NCBI GenBank assembly: GCA_017620335.1
Contig: JAFZQO010000049.1
Span: 165,751 to 229,750, forward strand
Reading direction: 5' to 3'
DNA length: 64,000 nt
Source: Bacteroidales bacterium
GTDB lineage: Bacteria; Bacteroidota; Bacteroidia; Bacteroidales; UBA932
The notes beneath the pieces were generated by a model. It made no database searches, had not been told where the DNA came from, and worked only from the letters and a program-made list of their open reading frames with translations. This document shows positions 1-8,945 of the stretch, in pieces. Position 1 is the stretch's first letter, and each line of letters starts with the position of its first letter. The translations under genes were made by a program, and so were the position numbers.

Positions 1-2
1 GA

Positions 3-2564
3 GTGCCGGAGGCTGATGCTGAGAGGAGCGATGCTCCCGTGACTTCAAATGACAAATTGTATTGGGCAGATGGCATTGGTAACCATGTCATTCATGCCAT
101 GTATCCTGCGCGAAATTTTAGTGGTAATACTTCCGCCGGATTGACGAATGGTAATCATGTCACTGGCAGCATCCCAGGGTTGCAGACACTGACTTTGAAG
201 GATGGTAGATATCAACCCGCGATGGAGTATGCTTATATGGTGGCGAGGGAGGAGATAGAAGAGTCCGGGACGGACAGGAGCGTGACGCTCCATTTCGTCC
301 CGGCCATGACAGCCTTCGAGTTCAGGTTCAGGCTCGCACAGGGAGAGGCCCCTGTCACTGTGACCGGCTTTGAGATGCGGTCGGCGTCCTCGGAGCTCTG
401 CGGAAGCTTCGCTTTCGACATCACCGGAGGCTCAGGGGCCGACCGCAGCCTCACTTATGGGAACTATACTACAACGGGTGCCGGCAGCGCGGTGTCGGTG
501 AACTTCGGCTCCGGCGTGGAACTCGGAGCCGAAAACTGTCTGGATTTCACCGTCCTGGTGCTGCCGGCGCAGATCGACGACGTTACCGTCGCCTTTACGT
601 TCGCCGACGGCACGACCAAGAGCCTGGACCTGAAACATGAAGGAGCGTTCGTGACCTTCGATGCCTGCAAGAAGTATGTCATCACCAATGACAATGTTCC
701 GGGCGCGGAGACATGGACATATGTCGTAGAGGAGATCGATGATATCGTCGCATACGGGCATAGCCCGGTCAATGGTCTTGGCTTCAACGTCAAGAGCTAT
801 AAGTATAGCAGCCGCGCCCCCGAGGTAAAGGTCGCAGTCCACTGGACGGTCCAGTACTCGTCCAACGGCAGCAATTGGTCTGACTCTAACGGCAGTACTG
901 ACTTTTCTGTCGTCAACACCAACGGATTGGGAGTGGACGATTCCTCTTATTATGCCGGAGAGTCCAATGCCGCGAATATCGCCAACAGTACTAGCGGGAG
1001 TACGACTGGTGAAGCTTCCGATGCTACGAGGGCTGTACTCGCCTCGGCGACACCGAGAGGCACTGATGAGGCTCCTTTCGACTTGTCGATCCATCCTTGC
1101 TATGGAGATAAGGATGTGGCGACATCCCAGAATACGGCAAACTGTTATATTGTCTCCGCACCTGGCGTGTATATGTTCCCGCTGGTATATGGCAATGCTA
1201 TCAAAAACGGAGTCGATAACGTTATCTCATATGCTCCGGAGAGCGTCACTCATCTATACCAGCAATACAGTTCAGAGGCCCATGTAGTATACCAGGCCAA
1301 TTTCCACAATGCTGTAAATGCCAATATTACCGGACCTTACATTTTTCCGGACCTTTCTTCGTATGGAACGGTCAGCGATCTGAATGCAGCCATCGTTTGG
1401 CAGGATGTTCCGGCAGGGGAGAGGATAATTCCTTTCGACGAAGTCGAGGTAATAGGTAGTGGGAGTTCCGCTTATATCAAGTTCAAAGTTTCCGCAGATG
1501 ATATCCGCCAGGGTAATGTAGTGATTGCCCTTCGCGGAAAGGTCGGGAACATTCTTCCGGAGAATAGTATTCTTTGGAGCTGGCACATATGGGTGACTGA
1601 AAAGGATCTCAATCCTGTCACTGTTGTCCATCCCGTAAATGGCACTACGGAGATGGCCGCCTATAATCTAGGATGGACAGACAAGACCACCGCCATGTCC
1701 ACCAAGTACCCCGACAGGGAGTATTATTTCAAAATAGTTCAGACTGAGGAGGGAGGTACTTCAGAGTCCTTCAAGATAAGACAGATAGGTGATGCGACAT
1801 CGACGCCTGACAATATCGGGGCGAACACCTTTTATCAATGGGGGAGGAAGGATCCCTTTTTGCCGGCCGCCAGCAGCAATGCCAACAAGAGTGTTTCCGC
1901 AGGTCCCGGATATACGATAGTCCGTGACAGCATGACCTTGAATCTGGAGTCCATAAGTTCTTCAGGGGATCCGGATTTCGGATATGGCATACGGAACCCT
2001 CATATCATGTTGAAGAACAACTACACGAGTGGTTGGGTAGGTGGCGCGACACATGTGGGTGGAACTGATGTCCAAAGACAAAATAGCTCTATTGCGTATA
2101 ATCTTTGGAGTGCGTATGTTAGGACACAGGCGGACAAGACCACTTTAGGAGGGAAGGCCAAGACTGTATATGATCCTTGTCCTCCTGGTTTTCCCGTTCC
2201 AAGTCTGTACGCATTCTCGGGCTTTGCCGGCTTCACTGGGTCGAGTACTCCAAACAATCAATACTATCCCAGGAAGGGAACGGTCGCTTCTGATGGTTTC
2301 AATTTTTATCGCAATGGATCTTCGGGTGCTACGATCTGTATTCCGTTCTGTGGAGCACGAGGATATCAGGATACTGGGATCTATGATGTAACATCCTGCG
2401 GTTATTATTGGACGGACTGTCCTGATATCAGTACATATCCTGGAACAGGAGACCATAATGGCTGGCGTATGTCCAAGAATATGTTGTTCACAGACTCATC
2501 GATCAATCCCGTTTATGATCTGTATAAGGGTGCGGCTTATGCCATTCGACCTGTTTTAGAGTAA
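3..2564 (+). CDS. Fimbrillin-like surface protein, 5'-truncated by window edge
   Basis: The frame is open from the first bases, so the N-terminus with its lipoprotein signal lies outside the window; 853 residues remain. The N-terminal third is beta-rich and resembles Bacteroidales fimbrillin/Mfa-like anchor proteins (repeated beta-strand and Gly/Ser/Thr-rich turns). The last 250 residues hold the aromatic and Gly-rich module common at the end of Bacteroidales fimbrial and lectin-like surface proteins (FYQWGRKDPFLP, YDPCPPGFPVP, GYYWTD, ending AIRPVLE). By family this is an exported cell-surface protein, possibly a fimbria tip or adhesin. Family placement is by recognition of sequence style; ligand and partners are unknown. 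Nothing downstream on this strand looks like an operon partner. Confidence 0.7.
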   Translation: MPEADAERSDAPVTSNDKLYWADGIGNHVIHAMYPARNFSGNTSAGLTNGNHVTGSIPGLQTLTLKDGRYQPAMEYAYMVAREEIEESGTDRSVTLHFVPAMTAFEFRFRLAQGEAPVTVTGFEMRSASSELCGSFAFDITGGSGADRSLTYGNYTTTGAGSAVSVNFGSGVELGAENCLDFTVLVLPAQIDDVTVAFTFADGTTKSLDLKHEGAFVTFDACKKYVITNDNVPGAETWTYVVEEIDDIVAYGHSPVNGLGFNVKSYKYSSRAPEVKVAVHWTVQYSSNGSNWSDSNGSTDFSVVNTNGLGVDDSSYYAGESNAANIANSTSGSTTGEASDATRAVLASATPRGTDEAPFDLSIHPCYGDKDVATSQNTANCYIVSAPGVYMFPLVYGNAIKNGVDNVISYAPESVTHLYQQYSSEAHVVYQANFHNAVNANITGPYIFPDLSSYGTVSDLNAAIVWQDVPAGERIIPFDEVEVIGSGSSAYIKFKVSADDIRQGNVVIALRGKVGNILPENSILWSWHIWVTEKDLNPVTVVHPVNGTTEMAAYNLGWTDKTTAMSTKYPDREYYFKIVQTEEGGTSESFKIRQIGDATSTPDNIGANTFYQWGRKDPFLPAASSNANKSVSAGPGYTIVRDSMTLNLESISSSGDPDFGYGIRNPHIMLKNNYTSGWVGGATHVGGTDVQRQNSSIAYNLWSAYVRTQADKTTLGGKAKTVYDPCPPGFPVPSLYAFSGFAGFTGSSTPNNQYYPRKGTVASDGFNFYRNGSSGATICIPFCGARGYQDTGIYDVTSCGYYWTDCPDISTYPGTGDHNGWRMSKNMLFTDSSINPVYDLYKGAAYAIRPVLE

Positions 2565-2681
2565 TCTATGATGTAAAGAAGACTGTCCATTCGGGTGAGC
2601 GGGCGCTGTGCGGGGAGCATACTATTCTCTCTAGTCAAGCGTTGTCAGTGCTTGTGTGTATAACTAAATCTCCCTTTGTAA

Positions 2682-2747
2682 ACGAATACGGGCTCCCATC
2701 AGGAGTTGGAAAAAGATCCTAAACTTGCTTACCTGCTGTCGGAATGA
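2682..2747 (+). pseudogene. Possible antitoxin C-terminal stub
   Basis: After an in-frame TAA, a 21-codon open stretch ends ELEKDPKLAYLLSE and its TGA overlaps the ATG of the PIN gene (ATGA). That spacing is typical of the antitoxin-toxin junction in VapBC-like pairs, but no start codon or DNA-binding region is left upstream. I infer the remnant of an antitoxin gene; it could equally be chance reading. Confidence 0.25.
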
Positions 2748-3166
2748 TACTGTTTTTTGATACCAATGTCCTCTTGGATATTCTAATGGGATCAAGGCTC
2801 TATCACCTTGAATCCGCTCCTATCTTGCGTATGGGCGAGAAAGGGGCAGCACAGATTGTCATCTCCACTCAGTCCATTATTGACGCGGAATATGTTTTCA
2901 CGCAAAAGGAGAAATCATCAATCAAAGTATTCAAGGAATCCATACGTTTTATCCTTTCCATAGCAACAATCGCTGCCATTGATGAGAACAATCTGAAGAT
3001 GGCTATCCGGAGCAACATCGCTGACTTCGAGGATGCCGCCCAGATCGATTGTGCGACAAGAGCAAAATGCGACTTCCTGATCTCTTCAGATAGAAAGTGG
3101 AAGGGATATACTGTGCTTCCTGTCTACACGCCAAAGGAGTTCTGCGATCTTGTCTTTGAGTCCTGA
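2744..3166 (+). CDS. PIN-domain protein (VapC-like ribonuclease)
   Basis: This 140-residue protein is the right length for a single PIN domain. It starts with the typical strand and first acidic residue (ILFFDTNVLLDIL, Asp6), has an internal acid in IIDAEY, a third in DFEDAAQ and a fourth in SSDRKW. These are the Mg-binding acids of PIN ribonucleases, which in VapBC modules cleave tRNA or rRNA. Normally a small antitoxin gene precedes it; here only about 21 codons of a possible antitoxin remain, so the toxin may be orphaned, inactive or controlled from elsewhere. All four acids are present, so the active site is not obviously broken. Confidence 0.8.
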   Translation: MILFFDTNVLLDILMGSRLYHLESAPILRMGEKGAAQIVISTQSIIDAEYVFTQKEKSSIKVFKESIRFILSIATIAAIDENNLKMAIRSNIADFEDAAQIDCATRAKCDFLISSDRKWKGYTVLPVYTPKEFCDLVFES

Positions 3167-3189
3167 TTATCCTACACTTTCATAACTTT

Positions 3190-3217
3190 CCCCGACAGAT
3201 TTATCTTTCTGTCGGGG
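3190..3217. terminator. Hairpin between convergent genes
   Basis: A 10-bp inverted repeat (CCCCGACAGA / TCTGTCGGGG) with an 8-base loop lies between the convergent PIN and TonB-receptor genes. No clean U-run follows on either strand, so termination is inferred from position and stem strength. Confidence 0.5.
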
Positions 3218-3270
3218 ATTGACGTTTCCTTTGACTTTTATTAGGCGTTATTCTTAGCGATGCAGGGTCT

Positions 3271-5142
3271 CTAAAGGGTGATGGAGAGGCCGCCGAGGAT
3301 GGTGCGGCCGGGCTCGGGATAGCCGAGCATGGTCTGGTAGTCCTCGTAGAGGAGGTTCATGCCGCGGACGAAGACCTGGAGCCAGTCGGTGCAGCGGAAA
3401 GCGAGACGGGCCTTGAGGTCGGTGTAGCTGCTGGTAATGGCATCATCGCCGGTGCTGAGGTAGAGGTCGCCGATGTACATGGCGCCGATGCTGCCGCTGA
3501 AGCGGCCCTGGGTCCAGTCGGCGCCGGCGTAAAGCTTATGCACAGGGGCTCCGGTGTAGATGGTGTCCATGTGCAGGAAACTGTAGTTGGCGTTGAAGGA
3601 CAGGGACGGGGCGACGCGCCAATCGGCGGCGAATTCGACGCCCTTATTGGCGAAGGCCCCGACGTTGCGGTTCTGGGGTTTTCCGTTCTCGCGGACTACT
3701 TCAATGATGTTGCTGCCTTTGGTGTAGAAGACGCTCAGCTCGGTATTGAGCGCTCCCCCGAGGAAATGGTGGCCGAGGGTGAGGTCGTAGCTCCAGGCCT
3801 CCTCAGGGAGGAGTTCGGCATTGGCGGAAGCGTACATGTAGAGCTCGCGCATGTTGGGCATGCGGAAGCCTTTGGAGGCCGAGGCCTTGATGGTGGTGTT
3901 GGGGCCGGGCATGTAGGAGATGCCGGCCTGCGGGATCCACTCGGCGCCGTAGGCGCTGTGGTGGTCGAAGCGCAGGCCGGCGTTGAGCATGAATTTCCCA
4001 AAGACTTGCTGGTCAAATACATAGAGCGCCTCCTCGTGGAGCCTCTTATGGTCGGCGTAGATCTCGGTGGTGGGGTTGCGGTAGGCGTTGCCGCCGTAGA
4101 AGATGGCGTCGGCGCCGACGGTCAGGGTGTTGCCGGTGAAGAGCGGGACCATCTGGTAGGCCGACAGGCCGGCGGTGAAGTCGGTGCCGTGGAAGAGGAA
4201 CTCCTGCGGAGCCTTGTCCTGGGTATGGCCGTCGTTGATGGTGTGGTCTCCGAAGTTGTAGTAGAGATCTATGTTTCCGGAGGTCCTGTCGTATTTGTTC
4301 TCAAGGGAAAGGGTGGCCATGCCGCGGATGATGTCGGACCAGGCGTCGAACATCGGGGCGGAAACGGTGCCCGGATTCTCGGAGTAGGCCTTCATGAGGC
4401 TGACTCCGGCGCCGGCCTTCCAGGCGCGGCTGAGCTGGTAGCCGAGCTTGACCATGCCGTTGGTATTGTTGTAGGCGGAATTGGCGCGGTGACCGGCGGT
4501 GCGGTCGTGGCCGATGTTGACGGAGGAAGTGAAGCGGCCCTTCTTGTAGTTGTCGGCGAGTGAGGCGCGGTACGTGCCGTATGAGCCGCCCATTGCCTTG
4601 AAATCCACGGTGTTGCCGTCCTTGGCGGGCTTGCGGGTGATGATGTTGATGGCGCCGCCCATGGCGTTGGAGCCGTAGAGGACGGAGGCCGCACCGCGCG
4701 AGACTTCGACGCGCTGCGCGTTGGCGGCCATGTACTCGTCGGCGACGGGGTGGCCGTAGATGGACTCGAACTGGGGATGGCCGTCGATGAGGATGATGAC
4801 GCGGCCGGCGGCGGCGCCGAATCCGCGGAGCGAGATGGCGCCGGCCGCGCCGCCGGAGACGCCGTAGCCGGTGACGCCGCGGGAGGTGACGAAGAGGCCG
4901 GGGACCTGTTCCATCAGGACAGGCATCACGGCCGCTTCGTCGCTGGCGGCGATCGAGGCGCGACCGACGACGGAGACCGGGGCGGGCAGGGCGTCGCGGA
5001 GGACGGACATGCGGGTACCGGTTATGACGGACGATGCGAGGGTATCGGTTTTTTCCTGATTGTCATTGGCTGCAAAGAGGGCTGCAGCGGAAAGCGTGGC
5101 GGCGAGGAGGGAGGCGGCCGCAAGCCTGAACAAGTTCTTCAT
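3271..5142 (-). CDS. TonB-dependent outer-membrane receptor
   Basis: A 623-residue receptor: signal peptide (MKNLFRLAAASLLAATLSAA), plug domain at about 40-150 (PVSVVGR, VPGLFVTSRG, LRGFG, IDGHP, VEVSRGAASVLYGSNAMGG, IITRKP) and a C-terminal 22-strand-type barrel ending in a Phe/Leu-rich last strand (ILGGLSITL). It imports a ligand across the outer membrane using TonB energy. The size and the lack of an N-terminal carboxypeptidase-like domain resemble vitamin B12, haem or siderophore receptors rather than SusC; the substrate cannot be told from sequence. I use the ATG at 5142, because the longer frame (to 5223) would have no signal peptide and would overlap the predicted promoter. No SusD partner is present. 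Confidence 0.88.
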   Translation of the reverse strand: MKNLFRLAAASLLAATLSAAALFAANDNQEKTDTLASSVITGTRMSVLRDALPAPVSVVGRASIAASDEAAVMPVLMEQVPGLFVTSRGVTGYGVSGGAAGAISLRGFGAAAGRVIILIDGHPQFESIYGHPVADEYMAANAQRVEVSRGAASVLYGSNAMGGAINIITRKPAKDGNTVDFKAMGGSYGTYRASLADNYKKGRFTSSVNIGHDRTAGHRANSAYNNTNGMVKLGYQLSRAWKAGAGVSLMKAYSENPGTVSAPMFDAWSDIIRGMATLSLENKYDRTSGNIDLYYNFGDHTINDGHTQDKAPQEFLFHGTDFTAGLSAYQMVPLFTGNTLTVGADAIFYGGNAYRNPTTEIYADHKRLHEEALYVFDQQVFGKFMLNAGLRFDHHSAYGAEWIPQAGISYMPGPNTTIKASASKGFRMPNMRELYMYASANAELLPEEAWSYDLTLGHHFLGGALNTELSVFYTKGSNIIEVVRENGKPQNRNVGAFANKGVEFAADWRVAPSLSFNANYSFLHMDTIYTGAPVHKLYAGADWTQGRFSGSIGAMYIGDLYLSTGDDAITSSYTDLKARLAFRCTDWLQVFVRGMNLLYEDYQTMLGYPEPGRTILGGLSITL

Positions 5143-5162
5143 TGTCAATAGTATAATTTGTA

Positions 5163-5194
5163 CAAATATAGTTCGCTCACGCGCAAATGGGCAA
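5163..5194 (-). promoter_or_regulatory. Promoter of the TonB receptor gene
   Basis: On the minus strand a TATATTTG box (5163-5170) follows a TTG (5192-5194) after 21 bases, matching the Bacteroidota TTG-N19-21-TAnnTTTG pattern. It lies about 20 bases upstream of the chosen start and supports that start. Confidence 0.5.
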
Positions 5195-5244
5195 TTATGG
5201 GGTATTCTTCCGCTGATGTACAATTAATAATTCCAAGCAAATAA

Positions 5245-5274
5245 TTGTATTTCAAATAATTGGAATTATCTTTG
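5245..5274 (+). promoter_or_regulatory. Promoter of the transposase gene, with palindrome and direct repeats
   Basis: TTG (5245-5247), 19 bases, then TATCTTTG (5267-5274) fits the Bacteroidota promoter. It lies within a 9-bp inverted repeat (TAATTCCAA at 5228-5236, TTGGAATTA at 5260-5268), whose right arm overlaps the -7 box. A 12-base direct repeat, TGTACAATTAAT, occurs at 5217-5228 and 5305-5316, the second just before the ATG. Such symmetry could be an operator or an element end. Confidence 0.5.
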
Positions 5275-5317
5275 TATTTAATGCCAAGACTTTGAACCTT
5301 AACTTGTACAATTAATC

Positions 5318-7213
5318 ATGGCCAGGACAAGCAGACCGGACAGCATTTACAGGGTGTCCCTGCACCGCAACGCGGGGCATACATACGCGGCTACGCACCC
5401 ATTTACCCTTGACGAAAACGGCAGGAGAAGATACAGCGTCCAACATTGGGGAACGGTGACGGAAGACCTCCGTTTCATCCCCGGGAAGCGGTATCTGGAA
5501 GCGTCGGAGGAAGAGAGGCGAAGGCTGGTCTTCCCTGAAGGGTGGGATCTGTCCGCGGCAGAAAGGGCGGGCGCGCCGGGGGCGGGAGCCGCAGGCTCGG
5601 CCGCCCCACCGCGCCCGCTCCCCTGCACCCCAACTGACTCCGGCAAAGCCTTCGGCGACGTCTGGCTCCTGGAGCAGATCGTCGGCTGGTCCGGCGTGCG
5701 CGAGGACCTCTGCGAGGCCCTCGGCGACGCCGCCCGCGCCGACGACCTCCTCACCCTCGCCTACTACCCTTTCCTTACCGGGACATCATTCCTCCGTTTC
5801 CCCCGCTGGCAAGCCGCCACCAAAGTACCGTCCGATCGTCCCTTGGACGCGATGCTGACGGAATCTCTCGCCTCAGTCAGCCGCACAGCGTTCCACCGCT
5901 TCATGGACCTTCGACTCAGGCGGCACCACGGAGAACGGCTTGTCGCTGTCGACTCCGTCACGCGCCACTCCTCCGGCGAAGCGGTCTCCGACCGCAAATG
6001 GGGCCAGAAGACTGAACGCATCCATTTCCAGTCCACGGTAGAAGCCGTCGCATACTCCCTGGACACCCATATTCCGGTAGTCTATACCTCTTTCCCTGAA
6101 GTGGTTACGGACTCCAGGGGAATGGGCGTATTCCGCTCAGAGCTCGCCAAGGCAGGACTGGAAGGAATCACCGTCGTCACCGACAGGGGATACGATTCCC
6201 TGCAAAGCCTGGAGGGCTATTTCCAGGACGGGCCGATGGTCATGTGCGTCGACGTGAAGCAGCCGGCCGTGCTCGAGCGGATCCGGGCCTTCGGCCGGTT
6301 CCGCGAGCACCCGGCCGGCATGCGCTACGACGCCACCTCCCGCCGCTGGTACCGCCAGTACCCCCTCGCCCCTTCCCTCCTCCTCAACCTCTTCTTCAAC
6401 CCCGAACGCCGTGCCGCCGAACTCGCTCAGATCGACGCCGAGATCGCCTCCCAACAAGCCGCCCTCCGGGAAATCTCCGACTATGGTATCACCATCTCCG
6501 ACCGCCGCTCCCTCCGTCGCGACCACTACTTCTTCAAGGCTTCTTATAATCCTGACACCCAGACCGTTACCTCCTTCTCCCCCGACAAGCGCCGCATCCT
6601 GGACACCCGTGCCGCCTCCGGCTTCTACGCCAACGTCACCTCCGGCCTCGACATCTCCCCCCTCGAAGCCGTCTCCATTTACAGCCTCAAATACGACCAG
6701 GAAAAGTTCCTCCGCCAGTTCCGCTCCCTCCTGTATTTCCCCCAGCGCCTTCCCATCTCCGGCAACATCCGCTTCGGCATCCAGCTCCTCCAATACATCG
6801 GCCTCCTCCTCAACACCCGCCTCCGCCACTCCCTCCAGCACCCAGCCCTGAACGCCCCCCAGCTTTCTGCCCAGCACCACTTCAGGAACTCCCCTACCAC
6901 ATACACCTTACCCACCAAGTCCGATTTTTCGCCCTCCATTTCCCCCAGTTCCGCCCTCTCCTCTGCCTTCCAGCCCGGTTCTGCTCTCCACTCCCCCGCT
7001 GGATCCTCCATCCCCTCCGGTTCACCCCTCCAACCCCATTCCAGTTCTCCCTCCCCGGGCTCCTCTCTCCCCCTCCGCAGCCTGACCGAAGCCCTGGACG
7101 AGCTCCACAACATCCCCTGCGCCAACGCCGGCGACTGCACCTGTGCCCTCGGCCCCCTCACCCCCCTCCAGCAGCATCTCCTCCGCATCCTTCTACCTCC
7201 GGTCGAAGGATGA
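5318..7213 (+). CDS. IS1634/IS4-type DDE transposase
   Basis: A 631-residue transposase with the IS4-superfamily catalytic pattern: Asp212 (AVDSVT), Asp289 (VVTDRGYD) and the Y-2-K-3-E-6-R helix around Tyr455-Glu462 (YSLKYDQE). The long beta-rich insertion between the second Asp and the Glu is usual for this family. By family it catalyses cut-and-paste movement of its own element. Residues about 515-590 form a Ser/Pro-rich low-complexity insertion, after which a normal-looking C-terminus resumes (LTEALDELHNI, LTPLQQHLLRIL). The last codons (PPVEG, stop) are written by the first copy of the 52-bp hairpin repeat, so the repeat supplies the stop. I could not find convincing terminal inverted repeats of an IS around it, so only the gene is called. 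Confidence 0.85.
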   Translation: MARTSRPDSIYRVSLHRNAGHTYAATHPFTLDENGRRRYSVQHWGTVTEDLRFIPGKRYLEASEEERRRLVFPEGWDLSAAERAGAPGAGAAGSAAPPRPLPCTPTDSGKAFGDVWLLEQIVGWSGVREDLCEALGDAARADDLLTLAYYPFLTGTSFLRFPRWQAATKVPSDRPLDAMLTESLASVSRTAFHRFMDLRLRRHHGERLVAVDSVTRHSSGEAVSDRKWGQKTERIHFQSTVEAVAYSLDTHIPVVYTSFPEVVTDSRGMGVFRSELAKAGLEGITVVTDRGYDSLQSLEGYFQDGPMVMCVDVKQPAVLERIRAFGRFREHPAGMRYDATSRRWYRQYPLAPSLLLNLFFNPERRAAELAQIDAEIASQQAALREISDYGITISDRRSLRRDHYFFKASYNPDTQTVTSFSPDKRRILDTRAASGFYANVTSGLDISPLEAVSIYSLKYDQEKFLRQFRSLLYFPQRLPISGNIRFGIQLLQYIGLLLNTRLRHSLQHPALNAPQLSAQHHFRNSPTTYTLPTKSDFSPSISPSSALSSAFQPGSALHSPAGSSIPSGSPLQPHSSSPSPGSSLPLRSLTEALDELHNIPCANAGDCTCALGPLTPLQQHLLRILLPPVEG

Positions 7214-7360
7214 TGCCACTTTCACCCAAAACACCCACTTCCTTCTACCACAGGTCGAAGGATAACCGCCATTTCCCCCAAAAAACCTCCACGTCCTTCT
7301 ACCACAGGTCGAAGGATAACCGCCCTTTCTGCCAAAACCCCCGTATCCTTCTCTAGAAGT
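7187..7360. repeat. 52-bp hairpin-repeat array (copy 1)
   Basis: Four starts of CCTTCTACC at 7189, 7241, 7295 and 7347 are spaced 52, 54 and 52 bases. The first three continue to GGTCGAAGGAT; the fourth breaks off. Each full copy can fold as TCCTTC-t-ACC, a 3-base loop, GGT-c-GAAGGA. The loops here are tcc, aca, aca. Between copies lies a pyrimidine- and A-rich stretch. The first copy overlaps the 3' end of the transposase gene. Confidence 0.85.
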
Positions 7361-7382
7361 AAGCGATGCCTGGAGCGGAAAT

Positions 7383-7469
7383 GTCACTGACGGTCCAATG
7401 GCTGGACCGGAAGGAGCGAAAAGGGTAGTGAATTGTCACTGACGGTCCAATGGCTGGACCGGAAGGAAC
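7383..7469. repeat. Two-hairpin palindromic (REP/BIME-like) unit 1
   Basis: Two hairpins with stem CGGTCCA/TGGACCG (7391-7409 and 7443-7461), both with loop atggc, are separated by a 33-base spacer. The outer arms are CTGA on the left and GAAGGA on the right. It has the same architecture as the units flanking the RAYT gene at 16.6-17.6 kb, in the opposite orientation to most of them. Confidence 0.85.
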
Positions 7470-7548
7470 ACCGCAGGTCCAAGGATAATGCCCCCACCAC
7501 ATTGAGGCCCCTCCATGAAACAGCAGCACTACAGAAATATCCCCTGCA

Positions 7549-7580
7549 TTTGCAGGAACGGCCTTAAGTGCCTATATTTG
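7549..7580 (+). promoter_or_regulatory. Promoter of the small membrane protein gene
   Basis: TTTG (7549-7552), 20 bases, TATATTTG (7573-7580), about 22 bases before the ATG at 7603. Confidence 0.5.
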
Positions 7581-7602
7581 TCTTGATATAAAACTCCCCG
7601 TT

Positions 7603-8133
7603 ATGGAACTTGACGAATTGAGAAAAGACTGCGCGCGGCGCCAGAAGAAAGGCCTGCATTTCATCCTGGCATCCATCGTCATCTGGAGCCTCATCCTGGC
7701 CACTCAAATGATAAACCTGACTGTCGAGCAGAAAAACCTTGTCATTTTCTGCTGCTCCGCCATCCTTTTCCCCCTGGCCTGGGGCCTGTCCAAAGCGCTC
7801 GGCATTGATTTCGAAGGGAAAGGCAACCCCCTCACCAAAGCCGGCATCATATTCAGTATCAACCAATTGCTGTACATACTCATAGCGATGTGGGTCTTTG
7901 CGGCCGTACCAGACAAGATGCTGATGGTCTATACGATGATCTTCGGTGCCCACCTGATGCCATTCTCATGGTTGTATCAGTCAAAGACCTATCTGATACT
8001 TTCCATCGTCATTCCAATTATGGCACTTCTGGTCGGGCTCTTTTGTCATCCGTATGTCCTGGCAATAATAATGGTCATCGTCGAGATCCTCTTTTCAGTG
8101 CTCCTGCACCTTGAGGTCAAGAAGCTGGCGTAG
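7603..8133 (+). CDS. Six-segment membrane protein, probably DUF7010 family
   Basis: A 176-residue protein with a short charged N-terminus (MELDELRKDCARRQKKG) and about five to six hydrophobic segments (near residues 18-38, 45-62, 83-103, 108-125, 128-147, 150-170). It ends in a short charged tail. The N-terminal LxxDxARRxKKGLxFI pattern and length fit the DUF7010/YoaS-like family of unknown function. It stands alone between two repeat arrays with its own promoter, so it is probably monocistronic. Nothing in the sequence shows a transported substrate or catalytic residues. Confidence 0.65.
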   Translation: MELDELRKDCARRQKKGLHFILASIVIWSLILATQMINLTVEQKNLVIFCCSAILFPLAWGLSKALGIDFEGKGNPLTKAGIIFSINQLLYILIAMWVFAAVPDKMLMVYTMIFGAHLMPFSWLYQSKTYLILSIVIPIMALLVGLFCHPYVLAIIMVIVEILFSVLLHLEVKKLA

Positions 8134-8285
8134 TCGTCCCCTTTCTCCTCCTCTTTTCATTTCTTCCTCCAATCCGCTTCACCTCCCCACCTTTTTTCTC
8201 ACCCTCCTTCCCTGCCCCCCTGACTTGCCCTTTCCAGCAATCTATTCAGCATCTCGCATCGTACCGTCCTCTATCCTCCTCCCCC

Positions 8286-8415
8286 GTGTGTGAAAGCAGC
8301 CCTTTTTGCACACGTCAAAACTTTTCCGCCAATCCCGTGTGCGAAACTGCCTCTTTTGCACACGCCGATGCCTTTTCCAAGGTTCCCGTGTGTGAAAGCA
8401 CCCACTTTTACACAC
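8286..8415. repeat. Three tandem 51-bp units with GTGTG/CACAC hairpins
   Basis: Hairpins at 8286-8313, 8337-8363 and 8388-8415 have arms of the type GTGTGYGAAA / TTTTRCACAC around a loop of about 7-8 bases, spaced exactly 51 bases (8286, 8337, 8388). The loops differ; the arms are kept. A perfect version of the same design sits in frame inside the endonuclease gene at 18846-18872. No gene is apparent between 8134 and 9413 apart from these arrays. Confidence 0.8.
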
Positions 8416-8600
8416 ATCGAGGCCAACCCAGGCAGAACGACGTACACGTCGTGCAATTTCCTCCATACCGTCATGGCACACAACTCTCTGATGAGCAGTA
8501 TATTAAGCACTTAACCATATCCATTATAGGCTATGGACGATGAAGCATTTCGCTGATTATCAAATAGTTGTCCGCCACCGACACTGACTAGACTATAGAA

Positions 8601-8806
8601 CGAAGGATGTGGGAGGGCGCCCCAAAAGGCAGTTTCCTTCTACCGTAGGGCGAAGGATGTGGGGGTTTCAGGCAATTAAGGCAGTTTTCTTCTACCAGAG
8701 GGCGAAGGATGTGGGGGTTTCAGGCAATTAAGGCAGTTTTCTTCTACCAGAGGTCGAAGGATGTGGGGGTTTCAGGCAATTAAGGCAGTTTTCTTCTACC
8801 AGAGGT
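8601..8806. repeat. 52-bp hairpin-repeat array (copy 2), tandem
   Basis: A degenerate 50-base unit (8601-8650) is followed by three almost identical 52-base units (8651-8702, 8703-8754, 8755-8806), each running from CGAAGGATGTGG through a GGCAATTAAGGC segment to TTCTACCAGAGGK. The near identity suggests recent tandem expansion. The core hairpin matches the array at 7.2 kb and the copies at 9.0-9.4 and 18.1 kb. Confidence 0.88.
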
Positions 8807-8856
8807 CGAAGGACGTGACGGTTCTGCCCAAAAGAGCGTTATCCTTCGATCTCCAG

Positions 8857-8945
8857 TGTTCCTTCCGGTCCAACTACTGGACCGGAAGTGACATTTTACC
8901 CCACTATTTGCTCTTTCCGGTCCAATGGGTGGACCGGAAGGAGCA
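8857..8945. repeat. Two-hairpin palindromic unit 2
   Basis: Stem TTCCGGTCCA/TGGACCGGAA at 8863-8887 (loop actac) and at 8915-8939 (loop atggg), joined by a spacer with ATTTTACCCC and TTTGCTC. Both stems are a full 10 bp. Confidence 0.88.

Noticed and set aside
3538-4563. Long antisense frame (341 codons) opposite the TonB receptor gene
   Set aside because: Gly/Val/Glu-rich product typical of the shadow of a GC-rich gene; the TonB receptor on the other strand has clear family motifs.
5143-5317. Cobalamin or other riboswitch before the TonB receptor
   Set aside because: The interval has no extended leader structure or conserved B12-box-like sequence; the promoter is about 20 bases before the start.
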